Source: Arbacia lixula (taxonomy: Eukaryota > Echinodermata > Echinoidea > Arbacioida > Arbaciidae). Taken from it: DNA of 64,000 nucleotides. The stretch lies in the NCBI GenBank assembly GCA_963669155.1, contig OZ022589.1, positions 2,966,269-3,030,268 of the forward strand. Reading direction: 5' to 3'. Shown piece after piece: positions 44,148 through 55,786 of this stretch. How positions within the stretch are numbered: the first letter of the stretch is position 1; each line of letters starts with the position of its first letter. The notes beneath the pieces are model-generated. The model saw only the letters and a program-made list of their open reading frames with translations, had not been told where the DNA came from and ran no database searches. Both the position numbers and the translations under genes were made by a program.

Positions 44148-47100
44148 GTAAGTCTTCCTTTACATTTAAAGGGAATATACTCTGCTGGAAGACAAAAAAA
44201 AAAAAGCCTTCAAAAGGTGATCGTAAGAATGTTCTGGCCAATGGTCTTAAATTCATGTATTGTCCATTTTAGAAACTTGCTGAAAGTTATTTGCCCTCAT
44301 TATAATCCACATTTGGAGTTATTAGTGATTAAATCACAAATCCTCGAAATGTTCGGCCCGAACAATTTGAGGGTTTGTGATTTAATCACTAATTACTCCA
44401 AATGTGGATAATTTTAGGGCATAACTTTCAGCAGGTTTCTAATGCTATGATATGGACAATACATGAATTTAATCACAAATCCTCGAAATGTTCGGCCCGA
44501 ACAATTTGAGGGTTTGTGATTTAATCACTAATTACTCCAAATGTGGATAATTTTAGGGCATAACTTTCAGCAGGTTTCTAATGCTATGATATGGACAATA
44601 CATGAATTTAAGACCATTGGCAAGAACATTGCTCACGATCACCTTTTGAAGGCTTTTTGTCTTCCCAAAGCAGTATACTCCCTATAACTCTTGACCCACC
44701 ACTGACGAGTTTTGCATTAGTAATTAATATCTGTCCAATACAGAGCAGCACGGAGTCTGGGGGAAATTTGTGACGTCACGTGCGAGATGCCTATTCCATA
44801 TCTTGGGTCCTATATTCCCCCACTAAATCCATTTTTTTGGTTTTTTGATGAAGTAATAAATCGTTTTCATAGAGGTATGTGTTAAAACATGACTTGTGTG
44901 TAATGACTCATCAGATGTGCCGGTAAAATGGTATATATACTTTTAAGAGAATTAACATTTTCAAAAGAAAATGTACACAACATTATTATGGAAGAGCATC
45001 TCGCACGTGACGTCACAAAATAAAAACTTAAGACAAATCATAACTTTCCGGTCCTTTGACGGATTTTTGTCAAACCTTCATTTTGTTTTCCTTTCATTAA
45101 AAGCGGTTTAAAACTTCAGGGTGGAGTTTCCCTTTAAGAAATGAGAGAGTTGTGCTGATGTGCATTTGTATGCTACGTTAAAAGATAGTTCACACTGCAA
45201 TTATTTTGGTTTCAATAAAAAGAGACATATAAAATGAATATATCCGTGAAGGTGTTACGAGAATCGATCAAAGGAAAACAAATTTATTTGTTTTTAAAGT
45301 TTTGATTATGTGACCACGTGCGAGGTGCTCTCCCATATGCTATGTACTAGTCCTTCCTATAAATTACGTTTTTATGTACGTTGATGAAAAAAATACATTC
45401 CTTTTATAGCGATGTGTGTGTAAAAACACGTGGATAATGATATATCAAACCACAGGTGAAATTATCCTTTTGAGAAAATTGACATACACTGTATTTCAAA
45501 AAAATTGTACACAACATTTGGGAGAGCACGTCGCATGTGACGTCACAAAATCAAAACTTTAAATTCAAATAACTTTCTTTTCCTTTGACCGATTTTCGTC
45601 AAACCTCCACTAATATTAAGTTTATACTAAGTTTTTCATGTGTCTCCTTGTATTGAACCCAAATAATTTCAGGGTGAATTATCCCTTCAAAAGGTAAGGG
45701 ACTGTCGATCGCGATAGCAACTGCACTTCAGGTAATATGCCACACTTGCACTTCCTTGCCAGTGTAACGCATTTCAGAAGGAAGAACACTGCGTGCATGG
45801 GCGGAAATCCGGGGGGGGGTCCTGCCCCCACCCCCCCCCCCCCCCCACCACCACCAATTCGAAGAGGGGGGACACAATGTCCGCCCCACTTTTCGGTCCT
45901 GTACCCCTAAAATATCAAATGTCCCCCCACCCACTATATGAATCCCCCACTATCCCCCCCTCCCCCCCCCCCCCCCCCCACTTAGAGCACTTTCAGAGAC
46001 TGGGCGGGATTAAAGAATTATGGAGAAAAAAAAAAACACCCCCCAAAAATCCATCACTACATGGTCAAACTAAAGAATTATGGAAAAAAAAACCCCCCAA
46101 AAATCCATCACTACATGGTCAAACTTATTAGCATTGATGTCGGGGCACAACTTATTTTTTACATTTAAAAGTAAAAATGATTCCGGCTGAGTTAATAACT
46201 ACACTTTAACACAACTACGCACAAATGGGGAGAGAGAAGTCGGAGCATTGAGAAATCAGATCAGATTGTACAAGGACGCATAATGTGTCGAAAGAACATC
46301 TTTAGATAACTTTGTCAGGCATGCTATATGAATGACGTCATTATCTAGCTAAATTGCTAATGGGGTTATTGTGTTGAGGTGTGCGTTGCGGGGTTGTTGT
46401 TTTTTGTTACGCTGTCGGTTTCTTTGATTGGCGCGGCATTACTAATGGATGGCACCTTTCGACTCTATCTCGCTTTACGATTCACACTTCATTGATGGAT
46501 ATGGAAAGCATGCGTGTTTGGCACGCATCCAGCGTGATGGTCTGCGTTGATAAGATTGGTGAAGGCCAATAGCTAGCTTAATTAGCGTACATAAATGGCG
46601 TTGCCCTCCGTGTAGGAACATGCCGCGCTGTCGTCAGGCGCGTCCACACCTCTCTCATCAGCAAAATACCCGTCATTTACCAAATCAGATGTAGACCCAG
46701 AAAATGGCTGATAATTAGGTTACAGCTTGATATTCCAAAGGTTCGTAATTCCGAAACACGTAAATTGCCTTTACCTCGATGCTCCTTAATTAGTCCGAGA
46801 AAGCAGTAAAGTTCGTTATTCCGAAAACGAAATAAGGTTCGTTGTTCCGAAGGTTCGTTAATCCGAAAACGAAATAAGGTTCGTTTTTCCGAAGGTTCGT
46901 TAGTCCGAAACGTCGGAATAACGATCTTTTGGAATAACGAACCTTCGAATAATGAACCTTATTGCTTTCTCGGACTTACGAACCTTCGGAATATACAACC
47001 TCATTTTGTTTTGGTGTCACGTTTTTTTACGAAATGTAGCGTAATTGTCAAAAATGTAATTCAACTTTAACGCAGCAACATAACGTGATACAAAAGCACA

Positions 47101-50100
47101 TTTCCATTTCAAAGAATATGCCTTGATTTTAATAAAAAAATCAAGAGCACCTGCCTGTCAGGTATGAGAAAGTGGATTGCAAAAATATAAAACTGGAGTC
47201 ACAATTCGGCCGTCGCGTTATATCCGCCTCAATACGTGCGATAATGATATTTTTTGAAACAGCAACTGCCATCATTGAGCGGGAAAACCTATAATACAAC
47301 GCATAAGGGATTGCGATATGTCCATCTGGATTTTACCATACGTATTCTCCAGGATGTATGATGACTAGCTACGCTTCATATATCCTTGATTTTCCATAAC
47401 ATTCATACAATTCAACTTCCGTGGACTAGTAGTTTTGTCGTGTAGTACTTTTTAGCGTAGTAAATTTGCTACTTTCCTAGATGAAAATAGTAGTTTGGGC
47501 GCGGCTGGGCATGGTTTTTAATTTCATCTTTCGAGAAGGAAAACAACCAAACGGTTCGAACATGCTTTTAAATGAATTATGACGTGCAACAGTGTGAAAT
47601 AGATATTTGCTACTGTAATATGAAATCCCGTCAATATGCAATCCCATACATTAATTGATTGAATATTGATAGATGCATTGTATGTATTACATCGTACAAC
47701 TGTGCAAGCATCTCGTCTGAGTTTATTTTCACTAAAACTTCTGGGCATCATCTTATGTCTATGCATCAAATCCAAGCAAAAATCACCCAAATGAGTCGAC
47801 GGAATCGAACAGGCGATCATATATGAAACCTAAGTGGTGTCCCTGTCCCATCTTCACAGTTTATAGCAAGTGTTATGTTAAGACTTAAAGCTTGATATAA
47901 GCACAACAAAAAAAGTAAGCCCCCCCCCCCCCTAAGCAAAATAGCTTAACTTTTTATCGAAGAGGTTTTGGGCAAAGTAATGTGGTAGGGTTGTTCCTTA
48001 ACTTTATTGACTAACTTCTGTGTGAAAATCACATTAATCCAATTAGAGGGCAAATTTTAGAGGGCAAATTTTAAAGGCAAAAATGTCACTTTTCAAAAGT
48101 CACAAGGATAATTTTGGGATTCTGCCATATGAAGTTTTGATGATGTCCATTTCTGGTGCATAATTTATGTCCTTTCATTGTTTATCATCCATCTCTCGAT
48201 GCATTAACACCTATCCCGACACTTAACCCATTGTTTTGGTTGAGTGAGTACCGTTTAACAAATACTCATCCCTCTTGAGTTTGAAACTTTGAAAAAAACC
48301 TTTATTTTTGTGAAAAAGTAAAACTGAATATTTTAAAAAATATGTAACATGGCCTGTTATGTAAACATAAGAAGTCATTTTCGCGTCGTGGTTGAGTGAA
48401 TACACTTTAAAACGGCATAAAGAATCGCCCATTTGACTTTTGAAAAGTGACATTTCTGCCTTTGAAATTTGCCCACTTATGCATGACTAACTGGATTCAT
48501 GTGATTTTCACACAGAAGTTACTCAATGAGTGAAGAAACAATCCTGTCAAATTATTTTGCCCGAAACCTCTTCGATAAAGAGTTATGCTCTTACCTCTAT
48601 TAAGACCCTAACGTGTAACTGTAGTTTTGTTGACGGAAGCTATCATTCACATGATTTAAGATTTGTGAGATTTTATTTACTCTATCGACCTCCTCTCGAG
48701 GTATATGAGAGTACAAATATATTTACATAGTATTAAATAATACAAAAATGATAAACATGTGATAATATCAACCAGGAGAAATATGATATGATAGGATATG
48801 ATATGATAAACTATGAAGAGAAAGAAAACATATAGTGAACATCGATAAATATATGATAATAATAATAATATTCTATTCTTAGAGACGCATAATACCATTC
48901 AAATAGTCTCTATGCGTGTGAAAGTAAAAATTGATTATGTGAGAATTTGAAAATAACTAATAGTTATCAAACAGATGCGTCTTTAGTCTTGATTTGAATT
49001 GATCGAAGTCTGTCAATGATCTAATGCTTTGGGGGAGGTTATTCCATAATTTGGGTGACGTATTTGCAAAAGCTCTATCACCGAATGTCTTAGATTTTAC
49101 ACGAATTTCAGAGAGATTTTTTGATTGAGAACGAAGTTCAGTAAGATAGACAGGAGCATTTATAAGCATTTGAATACAAGAGTGAATATTTGAAACTGAA
49201 CACGAGCCCTTATCGGGAGCCAATAATAAAACATAATGGTCCCATAACTGAACCCTGAGGAACCCCCTAACTTAAAACACTTGGAGTAGATGCAGTGCCG
49301 TGATAACATGATTACGAACAAATAAAAATATTTACAAATCAAGGTGAACTGGGCAATTCACTCTCCTACCGCTACGAGTGAGCCTAGTAACACTACTCGA
49401 ATTTCTTCAACTGCCAAGGATGGACTGTATCTAACATCTTATCCATGTGCAATGCACTTTCTCGGCCTCGAGCTACTACCACACAAATGATTTGGCTTAT
49501 ATTTTTTTCTTTCATTATGAAAGAACGGGCATACAAAAATATAATGACATTCATCACCAATGTCTATTTATGTACAGAGTGGACATGTCATGTCATGTAT
49601 TAAATTAGCATCAAATCTACCTTTATTGACTGGTAATCTATGTGGTCTACATCTAAACTCGCTTAAAGTTATTGCTTCTTTCTGACATAGTATATGCAAA
49701 TACTTATATGCCAACTTATTCTTAATATCAATGTATGGACTTTAGATAACCATAACTAATCAAGATAAGTACTGTCATTGATTTTTGCACATCGCGATGG
49801 ACAGATGCTTGGACAGTTGTCTGACAAGTGTAATTTTATTTGTAAGTAGATGTCCGAAAATATGGGAAAATGTGTATTACCATGGAATTAATTTTTTTGT
49901 CGGGAAAATGGTAACAAATAAATTTTTTTTTGCCCCGAATTGTTATGAAAATCAACATAATTGAAGCACGACAAATGTAGTACCATCTTGTAGCAAATGT
50001 AACCCACTTTAATATGATACCGCATGTGATATGTGAAAATTGAAATGTAATCCTAAATGGCAGTCGATACTACATTTCCAAGGCGGCTATTTTTAAAAAT

Positions 50101-52126
50101 GGCTGCCGAACACAATACTTTCGATTACCATCTAGTATCCATGTCTTGGGTTATATACGGTATGTGTCTTAAATATTGTTTTACCTTTTTTCGACCATCT
50201 TCCAGTCTTCGTACGCTGCGATCACTGCGCTAAAGGTGATATTCCACTGCGCCATCCTCGTTTCCGTACTCAGCGTTTTGGCCGTGGCTTGTTATCGCTT
50301 CATTGCCATTGCCTTCGACCCGTTCGGCCGCCGCAACCTCGTCACTTCCTTCCGCTGCATCGTCGGCAGCACACTGATGTGGCTTCTGCTGGTTGTGCCC
50401 ATGCTGGTGTTGAAGTACTGCTCGAGCGTCTACAGCATGGTTCTCCTGCTCATCAACCCGATCATCATGTTCACTAGTCTGGCTATCACGGCCTTCTGCT
50501 ACGTGATGACCTACAGGGATATTTCGGCCGCGAAGCAGCAGGCAGCCGTGGGAGGGATGGACCAGCTAAAGGGGCGACTGAAGGAGAACAGAAAGGTTAA
50601 CATGATAGTACAGGCAATACGTACTTCAGCTCCCTTTGCCTGAGCCTCTTCTTCGGGTTAAAGTTCGATATTCCGAAGGTTCGTTTATTCTGAAGGTTCG
50701 TTATTCCGAAGTTTCGTAATTCCGAAACACGTAAAATGCCTATACCTCTATGCTCGTTCGCCCGAAAACGAAAAATGGTTCGTTAATCCGAGCATTTGTG
50801 GCGTTATTCTGAAGATTCGTTATTCCGAAGGTTCGTTAATCCGAATATAAAATAAAGCTCGTTTTTCCGAAGGTTCGTTAATAAGGTTCGAACCTTATTT
50901 CTTTTTTGGATTAACGAACCTTCGGAGAACGAACCTTATTTCTTTTTCGGACGAACGAACTTTCGGAATAACGAGCCTTATTTTGTTTTCGGCTTTACGA
51001 ACCTTCGGAATAACGAACCTTCGGAATAGTGAACCTTTGGAATAACGAGCCTTCGGAGTATTCGAACCTTCGGAATAACGCATTTCGGAATAACGAACAT
51101 TCGGAATAACGAGTGCTCCCCCTTATTCGTGTGTTACTTCTCACCCCCTTCTCCGTTCAATCTCCATGATCTCTCGATATTCCTCATATAGTATGCATGG
51201 TTTTCATTTCTCTCCTCTTATTTCTTTTGTTTCTTGTTTTGTTTCCCACTCTTCTTTTTATATCATTTTTTCTTTTTCTAATGCTCTTCTCATTCATCCT
51301 CGGGTTTATTGCTTCCTCCTGCTTCATTTGCCTTGATCCCCTATCCTTATTATTCTCATATTATTCTTTCCTGTTCTAAATCACTTTGTTTCAATCGTCT
51401 TCTTCTCTTCCTTTTTCTACTCATCCTCTTCTCCTTTTACTTGTTCTTCATTTCCTTCTTTGAACGCAACAGTGACTGACTCACCTCGCCCCATGTTATT
51501 TTGCTGCTTTTCCTCTTTTTGTTGTTGTTTCTTCTTCTTCTTCTTCTTCTTCTTCTTCTTCTTCTTCTTCTTCTTCTTCTTCTTCTTCTTTTTCCTCTTG
51601 TTCCCAACTTCAACTTAATCTATTACATTAGTGACCCCGTTCCACGTTCCTCTGCTTCTTTTTTCTCTTCTTCTTCCTTTCTGTTTCTTATTCTTATTAT
51701 TCACCCCCTTATTCTGTTGATATGTAACAGTATCATGACCAACCTACCCTGTGTCTTTTGCAGGTACTTTGCACATTCGCCGTAATCACGCTGACGAGCT
51801 GCGTGTGTTGGATCGTTCACTGTTTCCACGACATCTTGCAGATTTATGCCGTCTACTACGAAAACATCGATGCCGTCAGCAACATTCTCGTTGCACTCAA
51901 CTTCGTCATCGACCCCGTCATCTACTGGTGGCGACTCGACGAGTTCCGCGCTGTGCTTGTGCGACTCCTGTGCAGGAACGCACTTGGCCGCCGTCTTCGA
52001 CAAATACGCGGTCGAGTCGATGATTCGTCGTCATCTTCGTCGGGGGCGAAAATCTTCACTGTTTCAGATTCTGGCAAGGCGATTACCATCAACACGACAA
52101 TGCCCTCTGAGTCATCAGACGGTTAG
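43959..52126 (+). CDS. rhodopsin-family (class A) GPCR, orphan, 3 exons, 313 aa
   Basis: A seven-helix receptor expected at the cell surface and signalling through G proteins; the ligand is unknown. Exons 43959-44147, 50206-50595 and 51764-52126 join at phase 0 with GT/AG borders. TM1 has N22 (VINGLTLFLILY). TM2 has LALAD with D50. TM3 ends YRF (93-95) where DRY is usual. TM6 is CVCWIVHCF, with no Pro after CW. TM7 is NFVIDPVIYWW (239-249), so DPxxY replaces NPxxY. There is no Cys near 3.25, and the second extracellular loop looks short. These traits recall the melanocortin/EDG/cannabinoid/adenosine group, but the match is weak. The tail has a Ser cluster (SSSSSS). The N-terminus is only about 12 aa, so a missing upstream exon is possible. 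Confidence 0.85.
44166..44685. mobile_element. TTAA MITE family P, copy 4, with internal duplication
   Basis: TTAAAGGGAATATACTCTGC lies only 18 bp after GPCR exon 1. The right end is GTCTTCCCAAAGCAGTATAC. The centre (CACAAATCCTCGAAATGTTC ... CTAATGCTATGATATGGACA) is present twice in tandem. Confidence 0.85.
44762..45137. mobile_element. CRE-bearing TTAA MITE, copy D (left-truncated)
   Basis: Starts inside the left arm (TTTGTGACGTCACGTGCGAG) and ends GGGTGGAGTTTCCCTTTAA. It has two TGACGTCA sites. It lies in GPCR intron 1. Confidence 0.75.
45178..45690. mobile_element. CRE-bearing TTAA MITE, copy E
   Basis: TTAAAAGATAGTTCACACTG on the left and CAGGGTGAATTATCCCTTCA on the right. The inner motif pair is GTGCGAGGTGCTCTCC and GGGAGAGCACGTCGCATG, followed by TGACGTCA. 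In GPCR intron 1, 40 bp after copy D. Confidence 0.8.
45810..46128. repeat. C-rich tract and 57-bp-scale tandem duplication
   Basis: C runs at 45830-45846 and 45955-45979. AAAGAATTATGGA and CCATCACTACATGGTCAAAC then occur twice in tandem (about 46012 and 46072). Confidence 0.85.
46129..46717. other. GPCR intron 1, no supported feature
   Basis: A small + strand frame (46381-46572) has no recognisable domain. Confidence 0.35.
46718..47000. mobile_element. TTCCGAAGGTTCG foldback element, short copy
   Basis: Starts GGTTACAGCTTGATATTCC like the left end of 32469-36505 and shares ATTCCGAAACACGTAAATTG. It then has + and - oriented TTCCGAA repeats and lacks the 3.6-kb interior. In GPCR intron 1. 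Confidence 0.7.
47001..47901. other. GPCR intron 1, no supported feature
   Basis: AT-rich, with no exon or transposon end recognised. Confidence 0.35.
47902..48592. mobile_element. long-palindrome MITE family Q, copy 1
   Basis: The left end is CACAACAAAAAAAGTAAGCC followed by a C run. The two halves are inverted copies: TTATCGAAGAGGTTTTGGGC near 47957 against AAACCTCTTCGATAA near 48565, and GTCACTTTTCAAAAGTCA against TGACTTTTGAAAAGTGAC. The right terminus is cut before the poly-G/CTTACTTT part. Related to 58885-59267. Confidence 0.75.
48957..49331 (-). pseudogene. L2/CR1-like LINE 3' end, internally deleted
   Basis: The minus strand reads GVPQGSVMGP (RT motif B), then, with the catalytic region missing, WLPIRARVQFQIFTLVFKC, then a shifted APVYLTELR, and KTFGDRAFANTSPKLWNNLP, QSIRSLTDFDQFKSRLKTHL at the C-terminus. 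This is the standard L2/CR1 C-terminal order. In GPCR intron 1. Confidence 0.85.
49332..50205. other. GPCR intron 1, last part
   Basis: No feature is supported except the splice acceptor TCTTCCAG ending at 50205. Confidence 0.45.
50206..50595 (+). CDS. GPCR exon 2 (TM3-TM5 and third loop)
   Basis: CTTCCAG|TCTTCG to AGAAAG|GTTAAC. It is more GC-rich than the flanks. It encodes AVACYRFIAIAFDPFGRR (end of TM3), MWLLLVVPMLVLKY (TM4), a TM5 with SLAITAFCYVMTYRDI, and KGRLKENRK of the third loop. Confidence 0.88.
50655..51120. mobile_element. TTCCGAAGGTTCG foldback element, medium copy
   Basis: Left GGTTAAAGTTCGATATTCCG and right CGGAATAACGAGTGCTCCCC. It includes CCGAAACACGTAAAATGCCT, as in the 32469 copy. 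Repeats run + then -, so it can fold into one long hairpin. In GPCR intron 2, 60 bp after exon 2. Confidence 0.75.
51527..51592. repeat. (TTC)n microsatellite
   Basis: A pure TTC run in GPCR intron 2. The poly-Leu frame here is repeat translation. Confidence 0.95.
51764..52126 (+). CDS. GPCR exon 3 (TM6-TM7 and tail)
   Basis: TTTGCAG|GTACTT to the TAG at 52124-52126. Encodes VLCTFAVITLTSCVCWIVHC (TM6), VSNILVALNFVIDPVIYWW (TM7), a basic helix-8 region (LDEFRAVLVRLLCRN) and a Ser-rich tail. Confidence 0.9.
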   Translation, partial: VLCTFAVITLTSCVCWIVHCFHDILQIYAVYYENIDAVSNILVALNFVIDPVIYWWRLDEFRAVLVRLLCRNALGRRLRQIRGRVDDSSSSSSGAKIFTVSDSGKAITINTTMPSESSDG

Positions 52127-52319
52127 GGAAGAAATAGTAACAAGGAAATATAATTGGCGTGAGGAGGAATTTGATATGAAAGAAAAATTATGTTATAGAG
52201 GAAGAAATGGAGATGTTAAATTTTCTTTCTCCCTAGCTATTATCACTCCCTCTCTCTTTCCCTTTCTCGTTTGTTTACACAAAAACATGATTGCGTACAA
52301 CGAGCGTATTTTAAACTGA

Positions 52320-52323
<4 letters not shown>

Positions 52324-52390
<67 letters not shown>

Positions 52391-52398
52391 TGTGTGTG
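52324..52398. repeat. (TA)n microsatellite
   Basis: A long TA run with two TG interruptions, about 200 bp after the GPCR stop. Confidence 0.95.
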
Positions 52399-52885
52399 TA
52401 AGTTGTGGTCTTTGATTATACTGTAGGCCTATTCGGAGGAAATAAACTAAGATTTTGGCACATTTGTATTTCCTATAATAATAATCACGTATAGATAAGA
52501 ACTGTAGCCATAGATCCATTTTCGCTAACCATCCTGTCCGATATTAGAGATTCTAAATTGATGTACATTAGAGACAGGGTAGCACTTTTTATGTCAAAAA
52601 ATTAATAGAAGTTAAAAAATAAAAACATGGAAAAGCGAAAAAATGCTGTATAAATACTTCCCTCCGAATGATTGAACTGGCAACTGATTTTGAGCAGAAT
52701 TATATTGATTTTCATATTTCGAGTAGGATTTAACGGGTCGTTCCTAAAAACTTAGACCACAATCAGCACACTTCGTGATTCTCCGCTCCAAAATGTTCTC
52801 GCTATAAATGCGAGCAGTGCGTGCAATGCCAACACCACGCCGCTGATCTGTCCGTATGGCAAGCCGTTTTAACATTTACTCCTAT

Positions 52886-52989
52886 TTCTTGATATCACGA
52901 ATTCGAATTCTTGATATCAAGAAATGTTTTTGTGTAGTTAAGCAATGGTAATTCTTGATATCAAGAATTCGAATTCTTGATATCAAGAA
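52886..52989. repeat. pair of nested perfect palindromes (TTCTTGATATCAAGAA type)
   Basis: 52952-52989 is a perfect 38-bp palindrome made of two TTCTTGATATCAAGAA units joined by TCGA. 52886-52922 is a near-perfect copy with one substitution. They are separated by a short AT-rich spacer. Confidence 0.85.
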
Positions 52990-52999
52990 ATTGTTTTGT

Positions 53000-54483
53000 G
53001 TAGTTGTGTAGTTGTTTGTATGAGGTAATGCGTTCAGTACACAACAATGACCTTTGTGTATCACACTTGACAATCCAGTATCCATCACAGGATGATTCTG
53101 GTGTGATGTGTGATGCACAATAGCCATTGTTGTGTCTTGAATTCATAATCTAACGCACACTAATTTTAAGATCAAAATTTGTCCAAAAGTAAAATCTCAT
53201 TAAATATTCATAGGATTATAACATGAAAAAAGATCGATGAAATGTCACAAAACCGTCTTTGAAAGAAACTGACATTTCTTGACGTAATGATGTATCAATT
53301 TCAGATTGAGCAGAGTTTTCCCTGTGTATTTTCAAAAGTGTCAAAAGTTTTTTTTTAACACCTAATAGTTTCACCGTATGTAGATAATCCATTGAATCAA
53401 ATACTACTAGAGTGCAGACAGGGATTCGTTCCTGAAGCTGTGTTGGTTGAGTAACATCTAAAACAGCAATATGAAAGCAGGTGCACAGGGCTGAATGTTC
53501 TTTCACTTCCTTTTGAAGCTGTATTAATATTTGTTGTCGTTCTAGAGGTTAACAAAAACGTTTGACACTATGAAATAAAATTTTAAAAATGTTACAACTC
53601 GAATTAAGCTGGGAATGAAACAACAGAAAGGCAGTCAAAAGATGACATTATTCAGAAGAACGTCTTGTGATATTTTATCAATTACTATTTTTGTAATAAT
53701 CCATGGAATATTCGATATTTCACTTGTGGACAAATTTGTACCTAAAATGTGTGTGAATGAGATGATTAATTACAAATACAACATGTTAACCCGTGAGGTC
53801 TTTTCTGCCAGAAGCATCATGAGTTGTTGATGACATTGTGATGGCACTTGCTAATGGATTGACAGATGTGATGCACAGTGGGGATTGTTGTGGTTATCAT
53901 TAATCATCTCATTCACACAAATTTTTGTCCAAATATGTGCAATACTGAAAATAACATTGCATATTCCAGGGATCATTAGAAAGATAATAATTCACCTCAT
54001 GATGTGTGAATTTAAACTTCATTCAAGTTTAACTTTTAAAACGTTTTCAAAAGTGTCAAAGTTTTTTTGAACAAGTAGTAGCTTCATGTTGATAAGTACA
54101 TATGTGTTCAACCATCTAATAAATATCTTGTTTTTACTCTGTGAGCGTAGTGCGAGTTACCTCGAGTCATATTCGCCCGGTTGTACATCCCGCTGGAGCC
54201 GTAATCACCAAAGTGTCGTTCTACAGTGACCCGACGACCATGTGTTCCATTCAAAGTTAGTGTGATTTCAGGATACCACGAGGAAGTCTTCTAAAAATGA
54301 TAAAAATCGTTGAATTTAAACAAAATCTACACCAGATGGTGACAGTTTAAGTATTCTGCCACGATTGTATGGAATCGCGATAAAAGTGAACGATGCATAA
54401 ACATATTGTTGAAAGGCGATTATATAAACACGGCGAGATAAGGTCCGCAATTATCACTGCTGTCACTTACACTTATCACTTAC
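53000..54483. other. intergenic, no supported gene
   Basis: GTGTCAAA..TTTTTTTT occurs at 53337 and 54053, suggesting an old repeat. Frames here are short and without domains. Confidence 0.35.
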
Positions 54484-54844
54484 ATGGGGGTTCTACCTGA
54501 AGTTAAATTAGTTTTAAGAAAGTTATGACTTGAAAGTTTTGAATTTGTGACGTCACTCGCGAGCTGCTCTGCTAAATTCGATGTGCTGTATGATTTTATA
54601 AATTGCACTTTTTCTAGTTTTTTGATGGATTCTTTTTTTCTTTCATAGAGGTGTGTGTAAAATCAAATACCACATAAACAGGTATCCTTTTGAGATAATA
54701 TGCATTTTCAAAAATTTATGTGGACAACTTATAGCAGAGTAGCTCGCAAGTGACGTCACAAAACTAATAATTTGAAAATTCATACCCTTCACTAATTTGT
54801 TTCTTTTTACACTTACTGAAATTCAGGGAGGACTTGCCCTTTAA
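54484..54844. mobile_element. CRE-bearing TTAA MITE, copy F
   Basis: GGGTTCTACCTGAAGTTAAA on the left, GGGAGGACTTGCCCTTTAA on the right, and TGACGTCA near 54548 and 54752. It is the GAGCTGCTCT subtype, shared with copy G and partly with copy B. Confidence 0.75.
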
Positions 54845-55384
54845 GTACGGTACATTATTTGTAGATCAGCGTTGTTGTTCGCGTTATTTGGAATCTCCAA
54901 CTCATGCAATTAATTTGAATAGTGATTTGTTTTATAAATATATAATGCAATGCCTTCCAATGTACGTGTTGGCAGTTAAAGTAAGAAATATATTCATGAT
55001 GAGCATTTCTTCGTAGCATGACCATGAAAAATTATCCCTATGTTTGAATATTTTCCCGTTACAATTTTCTTGGGTTGTACAAGTTTGGTACCCATGACCT
55101 TGCTCTTATTCACAATAAAACTACCGCACCGGAGAAATGAGACTAGTTAAGTTTTCCGTTCTTTGTTATACCCTTGTGTAAAGTGCCTTGACTGGAGCGC
55201 GGCGTATTTAGAAAAACGTGAGTGACGTGTCCTGGTCGTGTGGAGGTGATGAACACTGTATGATCATCATGAAACATAATGGTCCCGCTTTGATTTTGAT
55301 TCCGCTCCCACTTAGCACGAATGGTAAATGATGAGGCGTATTGTACGTGTAAACGTAGGTATGTGGATTGTGTGGATATGTGGT
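54845..55384. other. intergenic, no supported gene
   Basis: No exon or element is recognised. Confidence 0.35.
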
Positions 55385-55466
55385 TTGTGTATGTGTGTGT
55401 GTGTGCATGTTAACATGTACATGTGTATTTCATGTGGGTGTAGATCACACGTGTGTGCACGTGTAT

Positions 55467-55507
<41 letters not shown>

Positions 55508-55535
55508 TGTGTGAGAGTGCGCGTGTGTGTGTATA
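55385..55535. repeat. (GT)n-rich tract
   Basis: GT repeats. The stretch 55418-55468 recurs at 55789-55840 on the other side of the Tc1-like element. Confidence 0.92.
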
Positions 55536-55786
55536 CAGTCGTCCTCAAAATTATTCATACCCTTGTTGACATTTGTGATTTGTCATGTTTATGATGTCAA
55601 GTTACTCTATGATTTATCTGTGACCAACTAGTGAAAGAATGGCAACAATGCACAATTCAAGAAATTTTTCATTTAAAGGGCATTTTATTCATAGATATAA
55701 GAAAATTTCATGTTCAAAATTATTCATGCCCTACGTTTTCTGAGTCCAGTGTCTTTCTTTAATAGTGAATAGCATGAGGAGGACTG
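55536..55786. mobile_element. Tc1-like MITE, 251 bp
   Basis: CAGTCGTCCTCAAAATTATT on the left; the reverse complement of the right end starts CAGTCCTCCT. TA lies on both sides (55534-55535, 55787-55788). Inner inverted motif AAAATTATTCATACCC / CAAAATTATTCATGCCC also occurs, though partly as a direct repeat. No transposase. Confidence 0.7.

Noticed and set aside
44148..44411. Read-through extension of GPCR exon 1 into the intron
   Set aside because: GTAAGT follows TCCGTG directly and the downstream sequence is a MITE. Helix order is restored by joining to 50206.
51501..51785. Leu-rich membrane protein
   Set aside because: The Leu run is the (TTC)n microsatellite in GPCR intron 2.
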